The translations under genes were made by a program, and so were the position numbers. A model generated the notes under the pieces. It did not search any database and was not told where the DNA came from. It worked only from the letters and a program-made list of their open reading frames with translations. Positions 14,379 to 28,900 of a DNA stretch of 64,000 bases are shown in pieces. Within the stretch, counting starts at the first letter, position 1; every line of letters starts with the position of its first letter. This DNA comes from Panonychus citri (lineage: Eukaryota > Arthropoda > Arachnida > Trombidiformes > Tetranychidae): NCBI RefSeq assembly GCF_014898815.1, contig NW_026515504.1, positions 434,001-498,000 of the forward strand, given 5' to 3'.

Positions 14379-14631
14379 TCAGATGAAATTGAATATGGAA
14401 GAGCACTTGATGACACCATATTCAAGGAGTAAAGTGATTGCAATGAAAAGCCAATACAAGATGAACATAACCAATGCCAAGCCAAGATTTAAACGCCAAC
14501 GAAATGAGGAAATGGAAATGATGACAAAAATTATCATCGTAAATAGTATTCCAATTGAACAGATCGTTCCCTGTGAGTTTATCTTATACGAACCATTGAA
14601 GATTGTATAAAGAAACCAAGGTAAAGGTAAT
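14379..14631 (-). CDS. NCKX: NCKX exon 6: last membrane segments and C-terminus
   Basis: Acceptor CCATAG lies before 14631; GG|A makes the junction Gly. It reads LPLPWFLYTIFNG, SQGTICSIGILFTMIIFVII, SFRWRLNLGLALVMFILYW and LLLEYGVIK, and ends at TGA. The pattern PWF...G...CS...RW...L...LY matches the NCKX C-terminus. A 131-codon plus-strand frame covering the same stretch is only its antisense. Confidence 0.9.
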
Positions 14632-17600
14632 CTATGGGTTTAAATAGAGAGAAGAAGATGAAAGAACAGAAATAAATGTAAATTAGATGAAAGTAAAAAA
14701 AAAGGTAACATGATAATTTCTTATGATTAGGATGAGGATGGAGATGAAAAGATGATGGAAATTACAGTTACTAGGAAATTCCAATAGAGATGAAAACGTG
14801 TATTATATTGAAGGAATGGTAATGATTTAAATTAGATCTACTCAGTGAATGAGGAAAACAGAAATTCAATAAATGATTAAAAATTAATGATACAATCAAA
14901 ATACCTTTTAAATTCATTTCATTCATTTATATGCAATTCTGGATTTACTTATGTATTATTTACAATGCAATTGCATTAGAAGCTTATTTAATATTATTGT
15001 TATTCTTGATGATGAAGATTTTCATGATAATAATGATAATGATGATGAAATTTTCCATTATCATCTTTAAATTGTAGTAAATGTTTAATCTACCATAGTG
15101 TTGATATAATCAAAGATCACATGTAAATGTAACTCACTTGGTTGACTGATAACTTGAATATATTATATAGTAAAATGATAATATTTTTCAGTAGATTTCA
15201 AGTTGCAAAGAGTTTATCATTATTATTATTATTACTTTCAATTCTGATTTACTTATTGTTACCCATGTTGACTTGAGAAAATTGTAATTGACTGTAATAT
15301 TTAATGAGGAGAAAATGATTCCAAGGTTGAATCAACTAAATAATATCAAGAATATAATATGTATTTATTATTATAAATACCAGAATATCTCTTATTTGGT
15401 TGGTTGGATTTCCTATTTTCCCCCCGACTTTAAAATGTTACCAAAGAAAATGTTGTATTCATATTATTTGTCTTTATATAAATATCTTTTCTATTATTAT
15501 CCTCTCTCTTTTTTCCCCTGTAAGGTATTCACTCAAGAATTCACTTTGCATACCCTTTTTTTTCCTGGAAAAATTCTTGAAATATTAGTTTGAAATAATC
15601 TTTTCCATATATTCAGATTTCGTATCAATTTTGAGATAAATATTCACTTTTTTTCTTGGAAAATTTGAATTTCTGGTCTTTCATATTATTATTTTTTCAC
15701 CTTTTTTTTATAGTAGCATGATAAAGGTTATGATTATTTGATACATTTTTTGTTTTCTTTTATTACTTTTACTCTCTCAGAACTTTGATTATGAATATTG
15801 ATCTTTAAATGTTGACAGAAATGATAATCATGGTAACTTTCATTTGGTTTGCAATAATATGTTTACTCTCATGATTTGATTGAGTTTACATGCACTGGAA
15901 AAGATAACTAGGTGATTAAATATTCATTTTAATATAACAGTTATGATGATTGTTGATAGTAAATGTATTAGTATTTAGCCTGTCTGATTACATTGTTATC
16001 GTTTTTATTTTACCTGATTGAGTTTTCCATGTTTCTATCAATTAATTTTATATCATTAGCATGATCTGTTTTTTTTATCAATGTATTTATTTTTGCTTCT
16101 CTCATGTACTAGTATATAACTGAGTATATGCTTTTTCATTATTAATATCATGAGAAATAACAAATGATTGGAAGGCTAGACTTTTTTTCTCAGTGTGAAT
16201 AAAGTTTCAATATCATGTTATCATCTATGAACTAAGATTACATAGGGAGGGAGAGATAATGATGATGATTATATATATAAGGTGTATGATTATCTTCATG
16301 TTGATTTGTTGTTCTCTTTCTATGCTCGCACTTTTTTTCTAGAATCATCATTAATCTAACCAGGTCATTGTAAAGAAAGAAAAAGGGAAGACAAAAGAAT
16401 GATGAAGAAGAAAAAATGAAAATTGCAAGTGAGATTGATGATGATGAGAAGAAATCAAGAGAAACACAAGGAAAACGAGAGAAATGTAACAAGATGAGGA
16501 TGATAATGATTAGAAGGCGAATGAAGGTGGAAGATAAGGGAAAGAGGAGAAATAAGATAAAGGGTGAGAGAGAGAGAGAGAGAGAGAGGAAGGAGAGTCA
16601 GTGTGTATTTGGGTAAAGTTGAAATTTTCATCAGTTATATGGATGAGAGAGTTCAAAGTGAGCGACAATATTAACAAGGTATCAAAATTTTCATCATCAA
16701 TCTCTTACAGAATATGATTCTGGTTCTGAAATGAGTTCGCTCGTGAGCTGAGATGGTGAGAACCATGATGATAGTAATAATAATGGCGATGATGAGAGGG
16801 AAGACCCAAAATTTACAACTATTCAAGCTTGAAGAGGAATAAGAGAAGATGATACAAAGATGATTTTGTAACAAGTGAATGAGATGAGAAAATAAAATAA
16901 TGAAGAGGAGGAAAAGGTAATAGAAGTGAAAAAAAAGTTCGGGGCAAAGTTTCAAAACTTAATAAAAAAAATGAAATCTCATCGACTCCCTGCTGATTCC
17001 TCATAGGAATTGGTAGGAGATAATATTGAGTGGGGTTGGATGCATGAGAAATTGATTCCAAATTCACCATAAAAGTTATTATTCCAATAGTATTGTGAAG
17101 GAGATTTTCATGGAGAGTTTTCTTACTCTGCAATAAACAGTAGAGGGGAAAATAACGGTAAATAAAATAGAAACAATAAGATAGTTTAAAAAGATGGATG
17201 AAGATGAAAAACGAGACAGAGAAAAATGAGATGAAAAAAGAAAAAAGTTTTAATAATATTATTTGCAACTCTCTGAGAATACAAATTGAGTTTATCATTT
17301 ACTTTTCTTCCCCTGTGAGTTTAATCAGAATTTTTCTCTCAGAGTTATCGGAAAGATGCTAGTAAAATGATCTAATATCATCTGATAAATAACGGAAGTA
17401 ACTGGATAGTAATAGTAAAATAATCACAGATTCATTTACTCTTTAATAACTTAATCTTTGATAAACATAATCATTTTGATATTAACCTTTTCTACCTTAT
17501 TACAAATTAATGGTGAAGATGATTCTAATGTATAAATAATCTTGAAAATTATCTGCAAACCTTGAATTAGGAAGATGAACTTACGGTGATAAAAAAGTAG

Positions 17601-19901
17601 AGAGAGAGAGGAAGAGATATATTTTCATCTTCAGTATCTTTATACGCCTAGATAACTAATTGAGTTTATGGATTATGATTAACACAGAACTTAAATCAAA
17701 TTGAATCATGAGAAATTATCTCCTCTTTTTCTGGTTGATTCATGGAAGGAAAATAAACAGAACTGTTGATGATAATGATGATAAATTTTTAGATAAGAAT
17801 GAAGTTTGGTAGATTAGGATGAAAATAAGTATGTGTTATACTTGCTGATATCGTTAATAAGGTTGAATAGATGATATGATGAGAATTGTTTTACTCTTTT
17901 ATTTTGATTCTGATAGGAGAAAACAAGTTCTAAACAGAGAAAGAAAAACAATCATGAAGAATGATAAGTATGAGAATTTTTTGACATCATTTCATGTTGG
18001 AAAAATTCTGAGGAAAATGTTGCAAATATCAAGTATTACAAGAAGAAGGAGGAAGAAAAAAAAAGATATTCGAAAGCCTTAAGCTTTTGTTTCATTCTTA
18101 AGCTTTAGTCAAAGTTTTACCTTGAATTCAAGTTCTGAATATGATATACAAGGAGAATCATCGTTTCTCCTTCTCATCTTTTTTTTTCATTATTCTTACA
18201 GAAGATGAAGATGAGAAGGAAAAATGATAGAGAGGGTAAATGCATCCACTCTAATTCAACAATATTCTCTCTTTATCTTCATTGCATTTTCTTTAGTTTC
18301 TCTCCTTCCCCATGCAAGTGAAAAATGAGAATTTTCGTTGGAGAAAGTTTATCATTTCGAAGGGAAAAAAGTAAAGAAGAATGAGAAAAAAAAAATATAT
18401 ATGCCAACATGAATCAAGATAATTTCATATCGCTGAACCATATTCTTTCCTCAGGCTTTACACCCTCAACTCAATTCACCTCTTCTACCACCATCTCTAT
18501 CTCTCTCTCTCTCTCTCTCCTTCATCTTCTACTCTCTGACAAGACTTGAAACTTATGTAACTCAAATATTAATACAAATTTATTTCTCCTCTCTCCTTCC
18601 TACCAATCACCCCACCCTCGAGTAGAGTGGGAAAGGATACAAGTAAAGCGAAACCTCTCCATCTTCTTATTTTCTTACACTCACAACTCATTCCCATTCT
18701 CGAAATAATAATAATGATAATAGTAAATTAACTTTCTTGATAGATAACATTTCAATCAGTTGTAATCGTCATCTGGTTATCATTTTTTATCCTCTCGTTT
18801 TTTTTTATCTCCCTTGCAAAGTTTCAGCCTCAAGTCTCAAGTATCTCTCACTCACTTTCTCTCTCAGTGTGAATCTATTTACTCAATTTTACTTCAAGTG
18901 ATGAAAAATAAAGATGCTACCAGGGATGATGACAACAAAGAAGAGATAACATTTTAAATGATTAACCAAAGTAGAGGAAAGAAAAAGTTTTTTTTTTCTC
19001 TCCTTGGAAATTGATTGAGATCAAGTTTCCTAAATAATAAGAACCAAGAATGATCATAATCAATTATCTCTTCCCCTGTAAGTAACATGTAAACTTTAAG
19101 AAAGATTTAAATTACTTCAATCTCATAATTTACAACAATAGTCATTAAGCTAACGATTAATCAATGTTTAATTATCTATTTTAAATCAATTGATGGAACC
19201 AGATAAATGCTTTAGATTGTAAAAGTAATTAGAAAGTGAAAACTTATCACCAAACTTTTGAATAGATGAAAGTTTTCACAGAATGGGAAGAGAAAAGTTT
19301 TTTTAAACTTTTAGGAAAAGTTCTAAGCACTGAGTTCGAATACTTTTTAAAAAAGTTTATGATAACTAATTGATAACATCTTAAATCAGAGTACATTCAA
19401 ATTCTTTATATTTTAAACTTTTTTCTTTGAGTATTTATTATATTGGGTGAGTTTTCTTTTCGTCATTACTCAATTTGAATTGACCAAAATTAGGAAGAAA
19501 ATTTATTCGAATCTGATTTGATTTATCCAAGTTTATCCAATGCTGAGCTTAACCTAAACTCTTAACATTGAAAAACAAGGTTATTTATATACCTTGAGAT
19601 TTGAAATGTTTATCGTAATCCTTTTCAATGGGTTTACATTTAAAATAGTTGAGAAAAATGTTACATTCCCTGGTAATTCATGTTCATGAACTTTTTCTAT
19701 CTCTGATTTTAAATTTTTCATGGTAAATAAATTGCTCCCAGCACTTAATTTACCTACAGTAATGGTGATGTTAAAAGAAACCATTTGAAAATAATACAAT
19801 CAAATTAATGGACTTTTCTGTAAGCAATCAACAGTAAATGAAAACCAAAAGAGAGGACAAGATAATCCTTTTAAATCCTTATCTAAATGAATTCAATGAT
19901 A

Positions 19902-19953
<52 letters not shown>

Positions 19954-22900
19954 AATTACTAAAATTTTAAAACGGAAACGGAAATGATGCTTGAGTGAAC
20001 AAGAAATTGTGGACTTGGAAGAAGATGAAAAAAGAAGGTTTGTTAATATGGAATTGAAAGAACAAGTCACTTGTAATTCCTGAGGTTAATCATGTGATGA
20101 GAAATATGATGATAAACAGAAGATTTTGAGAATAATCAAATGACGATTGGTTGAAAAATTTTCCAATTCAAAGAAATGAAAAGATAATATTATCTGATTG
20201 AATCAAAAGATTCTTTTTGGAACTTTTCCTTCATTGAGATCTAATTTTTTAATGTTAGTTATCTTCAATTTTCATTCTTCTTGCTAGATTGAGTTGATGA
20301 TGTGAATGAGATTCTGAGGCTTAGGATGATGATGAGTTAACCAAAAGATGATAACCTGTTAAACCAACAGAGAGCCTCAAGGTGTAATATAGATAATGGA
20401 TGCTGATTGAATGATTATTGGTCAATGAAATGTTACCAGTAATGGTCAAAGGTATAAGAATGATGAGGAAGAGAAAATAAAAAGAGATGGAAGATGAAGA
20501 TGAAGATGGTGATGGTGATGGAAGAATAAAAAATAAGGTAATTCAGTTAGTCTAAAGTATTCGTGTGCTCATTGAACTTGAGAAGATCCCGTTTCTCATG
20601 AGATGACATGAATTTCAGTCCATCGATCACCATTCAATTTTCAGTAAAGAAAAAACCTTTTCAACAGTCAGAAGCATCATCATCATTTTCGCTAGCAGAA
20701 TGTACAGTGAAAAGAAAAAAAAACTGTAAGATTCAATGTTTATATGCGATTTTTTTTCTTCTCTTTGCTTATCATCTTCATCTCTTTATCTAACATTTGT
20801 GTTTATCGACTGTGAAGACAAGTAGAAATGAGAGAGGGAGAGAAGAAAAAAAATGATAGAGAATCAAGTTACTTGTTCATTTTCTTACTTGATTTTTTCT
20901 CTTTTTGTTCCTACACTTTACCCTCCCTTCACTTCCTCCTACTATTTTCTATTCTAACCCACCTCTCCCTCATTCTCTCTCTCTCTATCACTGAATCTCC
21001 CTCTCTTATCATCTACCACCTCTTCCTCTGAATCCTCATCTTCCCAGTTTTTTTCTTCCTCTTTGCCTCACCCAAACTCTGCATCTTATTTTGGGTGAAC
21101 AAAAAAAACAAGTGAAAAACAAACAAACTTATCCATTTGTCTTGACTGAAACAACATACGATCATTAACTAATGTTCAGTATTTGAACTTTCCATCTCTG
21201 CCCTGATCCTGAAACTCTGAGAGAAGCAGCATCTTTTGTTGTTACTCATTATCACCATCATAATGTAAACACAATACAATCTAATACATTTATCAATATA
21301 TAAATAAAAAAAATATGACAAATGTTTCCATTTACTAACCCAACGGTTATATCAAAAATATTACTTCCAATCGAACTGGATAAAGCCATGTCACCGAAAC
21401 CTTTTCTCGCCACAAGAATAGAGGTAACTAGATCAGGTACCGAGGTACCAGCCGCCAAAAACGTAAGACCCATAACCTCTGAGGGTATGCCGAAAGTTTC
21501 ACCTACAAGGGTTGCCCACCAAACCATGAGATATGAAAAAATAGCAATCCAAATGATTGAACCAACGAAACAAGCGACAAACCAGCGTTTCTTTTCCTTG
21601 GACAAAAAAATTCAGAAAAAATATCAAACTTTATATCGATAAACATTGAAGAGACACCGAAAGGAATGAAATTGGAAATTTAATCCAAAAAAGTGAAAAA
21701 AAAACCAATGAACATGATAGTTAACTAGTCATTTACATGCAATGATATCTTTTTTTACACCACAAGTATCAGGTAAATTTCGTGGTATCATGTTGATAGT
21801 AATAATCATTTAGGATGTAAAGTGCATGCATAATTTGCTAATTGTGTAAATGAACCAGAATTGTAAGTATCACATTTGAATGTGATTAAGGAGAATGTTT
21901 CAAAAAAGGTAACATTATGTTTCATGGATTTAAATTCATTATTAATTAATCTGTAAGTCAAATAAAAATCAGGATTAATAGTAATTCTTTTACATAAAAC
22001 AATGGATTCTTTTACCAGGTAAATATTAATATCATTTCACCTTTAATATTTCAATGGTAATTTGTAGGTACTCAGCTTAGTGATAGGAAGGAGGGTATGG
22101 ATCATGATGATGATATTAACATGAAGATTTAAATACTGGCAAACAAATTTGAGCTCCAATCTTTGTTTTGATTATTATCAAAATTATCAAAATAATTGCA
22201 ATTTTGATGGCTTGAAATTCAAGTATTAATAACAAAAAAATAACAAGAATCCGAAACTAAATGGAAAAGTATTCAAATTATCATGAACCAAGATCATTAT
22301 ATTATTGTTATTATTTTTCTTACAGAATGAAACGTGAATAATAATAGGTAATAACAGTAGTAATTTAATATATTATATGCATTTGGATGTATGTAAAGCT
22401 AATGTCATAATATGTATTGGACATTGAATAGCTGGTGAAACAGAGGATGCAAAGGATATGAAGATGAAGATGAGGATGAGGATGGAGATGAAGATGAAGG
22501 AAGAGTATGAGATGTGTCAAGGCAAGAGGAAAAAAAGAAACACTTATAATACTTGTATTGTTAATATTAGACGATAATTCTGGTTGAACAATATTAACCA
22601 TGCAAAAGGTGAAGACCAATAAATAGTAGTCTCATCTTTTTTGTCATCTTCATTTCCCTCGTCATTATTATCTTCCTCTTCATCATCATCCTTACCTCAT
22701 GTTTATATATATACACACACACAAGGCTCATGGTTTCATTTCCTCTTGGAACTGACAAATTCATGACAATCTCATAAAGCCTCCTTATTTTCCTTCATCA
22801 TCCGAATATGAATTTACTTTGACACAGTTAACTTCCTCTTTTTCCTCTCTCATTCTTTATCATTTTAACCATTCCAATCTCATCAGATAACCTATTCCTC

Positions 22901-25900
22901 ATCTCTAAGCAGTTATTAATAATTTACATCTAAATTCATTCTGTTTGAACTTATCTGTCCCCCCTGAAAATCTTAGCACTTTTTTTCCTGACCAATTGTC
23001 AAATGGTTTAGATCCTTTTTTTAGAGTTCAATCTTTTTCCCTTATCACCAAGCTACTGAATTCTATCATGGAACACACCATCATCATATTCATGAGAATT
23101 GTTCAACTTTGAATTAGATTCATATTTGTATTCTCTTTAAGTTCCAATGCTCATCAAATAGCCTACAGGTTTTTACTGAGATATTATCATGGAAACTTTT
23201 ACCCGGCATAAGAAGATAAAATCTTTTAAGTGCAATAATAACATTCAACTGAATAAATTTAATCCATTAATCAATGTGTCAGATAACAGTTAAATCAATT
23301 GAATTATTGAATATGAATCTGAACAATAAGTGAAAAAAAGTGCTCAGGAAATAAAAGAAAGTTTCAAGTGAAACTATCTCATGAATTTTTGAGAGAAAAT
23401 TTTGCAAAATTGTAAAAGTTAATCATCTAAATGAAATACAACCATCGTAAAGATTAAATTTCATAGGTTTTGACTACAATTAGGAGGACAATTTTGAAAG
23501 AAATTTTTTTTTCGCAACAAACAGAATCAATTTATCGATGGAAACACTTAAACCCTTCTTTTTGAACCAAATCAACTGAATTTAGGCTTACAATGAAATA
23601 AATGATACTCATTATCAATATCAATAGGAGAGATTTTTTTTCTCATCTCAATCATGACAATTTTGTATCTCTTTGTATCAATTTTTAAATTGATTCTACA
23701 ATTCTTGGATATTGATGATGTTGCAAGGGAATTTAGTTATCAAGAAAACACTTCAAACAAGATAATGAGTCTTATCATATTGAAGTATCGATTGATTATC
23801 GTCATTATCTTCAACTGCTGTTACCATTTTAGTGATGAAAAAAATAGTTACTTTGTGCCTTTGATCATTTTCATGATGTTTACTTGCTGGTATCTAAATG
23901 ATAACTTACCGGTTTTCTTACATCAGGTAGCGTTAACCATAAGGGATAGACAATTGGAACCAGTAGTAGATAAGTTATCCTTTTTGACCATGAGGTGGGC
24001 CATGAAAGGTCCAAAGGTTCATTAGCTGTTTCCTCAAGAGTTTCCCTCATCTATGAGATTCATGAACCAGTACAGAGACAACAACCAGAGAGAAGAAAAG
24101 AAAGATTCAGAGAAAGAAAAAGAGAGAGAGATAGAGAATTATGATAGAAACAAGTTGACCATTATACGGATAGTATATTGTGTGTGAGTCTATTGAAAAT
24201 GGAAACAATAAATTAGACTCAATGTTCAATGTGATTGACATTCGATTCACAATTCAATTCGAAAAGATAAATTGATTTTCATTCTTCACCTTTTCCTTTC
24301 CTTCCTATTTCCACCCAAAAGTTTTTCTACTCACCTTTTCTCATCATGATAATGAACGAGAAAATCTTCACAATCAAATAGAAAGAGGAGAAGAAAGAAA
24401 AAAATCAATTGCAATTAACTAACCGATTAATACAACTGTCATAATAGTTACTTAATCTCTCAAGGTAAATCAACTGACCAATCAACTATTATCAAGACAG
24501 ATTAAACCTTCGATTCCTGGCAATCTAGATTAATCATGAAATCTGATCCTTTGAGCATTAAAAATGAATTTCAGTGAAAATTTACCTTAAAACAAAGACA
24601 AATCATTAATTCAATTGAAGTAATTTAATCTTTAAAGATATGTTATCGTTTCAAAATTACCTTTATCATTTTTTTTATTCTCTATCCTATCAAATATTTA
24701 CTCTTGATTCAATTTCGTTTTGTTATTGTGCAATTGATTATAATACTGAGTATAATATTTTGTTCAATTTTAAACAATGTTGATTCCGTTGATCTTTTTG
24801 TTTTCTTGATCCAACAAATTGAAGGCCTTTGTTTTTTACCAGAACTTTTTCTTTGTCAAAGTTATTACATTTTTCTTACTCGATCATCATTTTCAGAACT
24901 TTTTTCTCACTCTTTTCTCCCATCTTTAAATCACATTAAAGTTAACTACAACAGGATAGATAATATTAGTTGAGATGAATTTTCTTTTCCTTTAGTTTAA
25001 CATCAAGAGAACGACTCAGACAGTCATGATGATTCACATTTCTCTGAATAATGTTGAAATATATATATATTTATATTTACTTTGCTCGTAGAAAAGTGGA
25101 TATAAAGTCACTATTGAAGAAAGGGGAAAAATAATACTCTTTCATCTTCTCTTTCCTTTTCTCTTTAATATTATATTGTTTACAATTCTGAGCATTCTTC
25201 AGGCAGGAACTTGAGTGAGCGTTCACCCATTCAAAAGTATCCATGTTCTATCTCCATGCAATTCCAATTCATTTCATTCCAAATCATTTTCGTCACCATT
25301 ATACAACCATCATCATTATCATCATGATATTTTCTCACTGAGGAAACGAAAAGACAGTAAAATTACACTAAATGTAAAGCTATGTAACCTTTACATTCAT
25401 TGAAAATCTTTCGTCCCTTTCTCGATTGTTACATGTAATATTATCATTGTTGTTTCTTCGTATTTCGAACAGTTCTAAGGTTAAAGTCATCGATTTACTA
25501 ACAGAGGTTTATATTTACTTTTTTTTCTCTACCTGCCACTCCTTCTTTGAACCCTTTTCTCTAATCTAACTTATTTGTTTCCAACTTTTTCTCGTTATTT
25601 TTCCATGATACTTAGATAATAATATATTATTATTATTCTCGAAACTTTTTTCAAACTTTTACTATCATTTTTACCTGAACATATTCATGTCATCTTGAAT
25701 TTGTGTACAAGTATTAAGCTAAAATTGTTCTAACAAAGATAAATCTCTCAAGCAATTGCACCAAATTTAATGCTACGAAAATGATAATAATAATAGTTAC
25801 CCAGTTTCTTTTTTTTCTATCCCATTCTCTGCCTGATTTTATGCTGTCACTTCAAGTCTTTCGATTATCAGGTATCATGAATTTACCATGGAAATAAAAT

Positions 25901-28900
25901 TGAATATTAATATTAATTGAAAGATGTTACGGAAAATTCAAAACATAACTTTCTCTTATTTTTTCAGTCTCTCAGAAATCACAGAACTTTTCTTGAGTCA
26001 CTTTCTATCGCCTATCAGAGTACATCTTTCATCATCATCCAGAGCAGATTAAGATTGATGGAGGAAAAGTTGAATGAGCTTCAGTGTTAATATATTATTA
26101 TGAAACTGATTATTTCATTTGCTGAGTTTCTCCAATGAATTCACACATGAGGTTATCATATATATATAACTTTGAATATTATATCCACTGTCTTTCAACA
26201 AAGTTTGGTTACTTGGGTGGATAAAGATTGATACTCATGATGATTTGATATTAATTTTGATTAAAATGTTTGTTTTTTTCTTGCTTTCTGCTTAGGAATA
26301 TGTTGCATGGGAAAAGGGTGTGTATCAGAATAAGTTGACAACCTTGGCAGCTAATAGAGATGAACTACTTCGTTTAGCATCTAACCCATCAATTCCGTAC
26401 ATGGTGGATGGTGATGAGGAAGGTATTCCATGAGGAGGAAATGATATTGTAGCCACATCAGGAAGCTTCGAGTGTAATCTTACTGAATAAGGTGTTGATG
26501 GTGAAACATTGAGATTACTCGATTTTATTGATAACTTATCAGCATCAAGATATTTTGATTGAAGTTCAACCTTTTCCAAGCATATTGAACATCTTGGTAA
26601 AATTGAATCAACTGCATCTTTTTCATTTTGTAATTTATCTAAACTTTTATTACAATTCAATGATTTTAACATTGACTCTAAAGGTGTTGATTCTATTGAA
26701 ATGAGACCATGGTAATGACGTGAGAAATTATCATTATTTTGAATTGGAAAACAAGCTGAAGCCACTGATTTGGGTCTATCAGGTTTACAAAGAGTCTCTT
26801 CAGTTAATGGATCAATGGTGTGTACGATCATTGAAAAAACTCCTGAATTATTTGTATTTGAATTTATTATCGGCACTGAGCACCTACGATTATACTGAAA
26901 AGAAAAAAGGAATTGGTGAAAGTTTCAAATATAAATAAACGATAATGAGAACCATCAGAATCGTTTAACATCATTGTTTTAAACAACATGGTAATGCAAA
27001 ACTTTACATATTGACTATGAATAAGTTTGAATGCGTGATATACCATGTGCATTGTTAATTCTAAGGATGAAAAACTTAACAACACTTACAGTATGAACAG
27101 GCACTTGGTTAGCTTGATTATCAATCTTGGTGTCATCAATGATACTTTGTATTCTAATTTTATTTCCTCTCATTGTATTAAACTTAATATTTCTGGCTTC
27201 ATTTTTCATGGACCCAATTGACTTCTCTGCAAAATTCATTGAACTAGTTGTATTTACTTTTCCTCTTGAAACAAAGTTTTTAATCAGCTTTTCAACGGCC
27301 TCATTGTATTTCATGAAGAAAACGTAACCAGCATACCACAGTAGCATTATCAATGCTTCATACCTGAAAATTTTTAAGAAAGCAAGAAATTAAATGTCGA
27401 ATTTAGAAATGAACCTATTATTATATAAAACAAGTATAAAATAATATCGTGCCATGTAAGCTCAAGCTGTATTCGCATTGATCAATATCTATAGAGGGCC
27501 AGATTAAAACTTAATATGTTCAACATAGGTGATTTGGTTGAAGTGTTTACTTCTTCAATGTGATTTCACTAATAATATGCATCATTTTTATCTTTATTCT
27601 AGATGGTGAAGCTAACAAACAATTGAATATTAATTGTAGTACATAATTTGTAATCTTCAAATCAGGATATAAACAATTTCATGATAAGTTCATTACCGCA
27701 AATACAGCAAAAAAAATTTTCAATGAATAAAATGGTTTGTTTTTGGCATCTTGTCAGAAAACTGAAACAAACCAGTTTTTGCTGGAAAGCGTTAGCTTCA
27801 CATCCGACGAAATACGTGCAAATAATGTTTTTTTACAAAAAAATGATTTGATATATTTGGCATCTGACAAAATTCAAATCAATATACTTCTATAGCGAAA
27901 GGCATTTTAGATTTGACCTCTGAATAAATATAGATAAATATTTTTTAAAGAATATGGTTGGTTAGATTTGGCATCTGACCAAATTTAACTTAAAATATTT
28001 TAATGAAAAAATGGTCTGTTAGAGCATTTAGTTGTCCGAGAATTCACTGGTTTGGTTCGTACAAAACGCCGACGGTCCACAATATGAAAGCACTCATTTC
28101 AGAAACAACCTCGTCTCCACAATTACTGAATATTGGACTAGAAAGCTTCTACAATGCTGCCATTTTTTACTCTGGGAAAATTTAAATTGGGTTATTTAAA
28201 TACGTACCATAGGCCAGACCTTCCATGGTACGAATGGTTACCAAAAGTTCACGCTGGACTCGATTTGTTGACCCTGATTATTTATTGTTGTTTAATGATT
28301 GTGGATTGAATTTTTTTTGCTCTCTCTTGTTCTTTCGTGACTTTTCGTTGTAATGAACATTGTTGATTTAAATGTTCGCCAAATTTGGTTGACTTCCGAA
28401 ATCCTTTTCGGCACGACAAACAATCAAGAAATTGTTGCATAGAACATGAAGTACCAAATGGTGAAATAAGCATCATCACCCTTGTTGAAAAAGTAACAAC
28501 AAAATTAATAATAGAAAGAAAGAAAAAAACAAGAACAACTTACATTACAAGTTCGAAACAATCTCCTTCTCGTCCTTTTTGATATGCATCAACCATTCTG
28601 AATATGTCGATTAAATTTGGCAAAGTTTTTTGGTTTTGATCACCGTGATGACTGAATCGACGGTTTGGTCGAGTAATTGACCATCCTGGTTTGCATCACT
28701 TATTATTTTTTGTAGCCAGACCTCTAACCTCGATCAAAATGACCATCCAAATAGGTTTAATTGCATGTGTGTTTTTTGAAATCACGGTTCTCCATTGCAA
28801 GACGCTCTTGAAACGGAAAAATCAAGGCATGAGCTCGTACTGAAGCTTTCATGGTGAACGGAGAGCCACAGGGTATTAATAAAATGTACACCCATAAGCT

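Noticed and set aside
14215..14610. 131-codon plus-strand frame
   Set aside because: It lies antisense to NCKX exon 6, whose protein matches the exchanger family and splices in frame.
16671..17298. Minus-strand frames of 94 and 159 codons with hydrophobic stretches
   Set aside because: Considered as possible missing exchanger exons, but the sequence does not match the family, and exon 6 at 14379-14631 completes the protein in frame.
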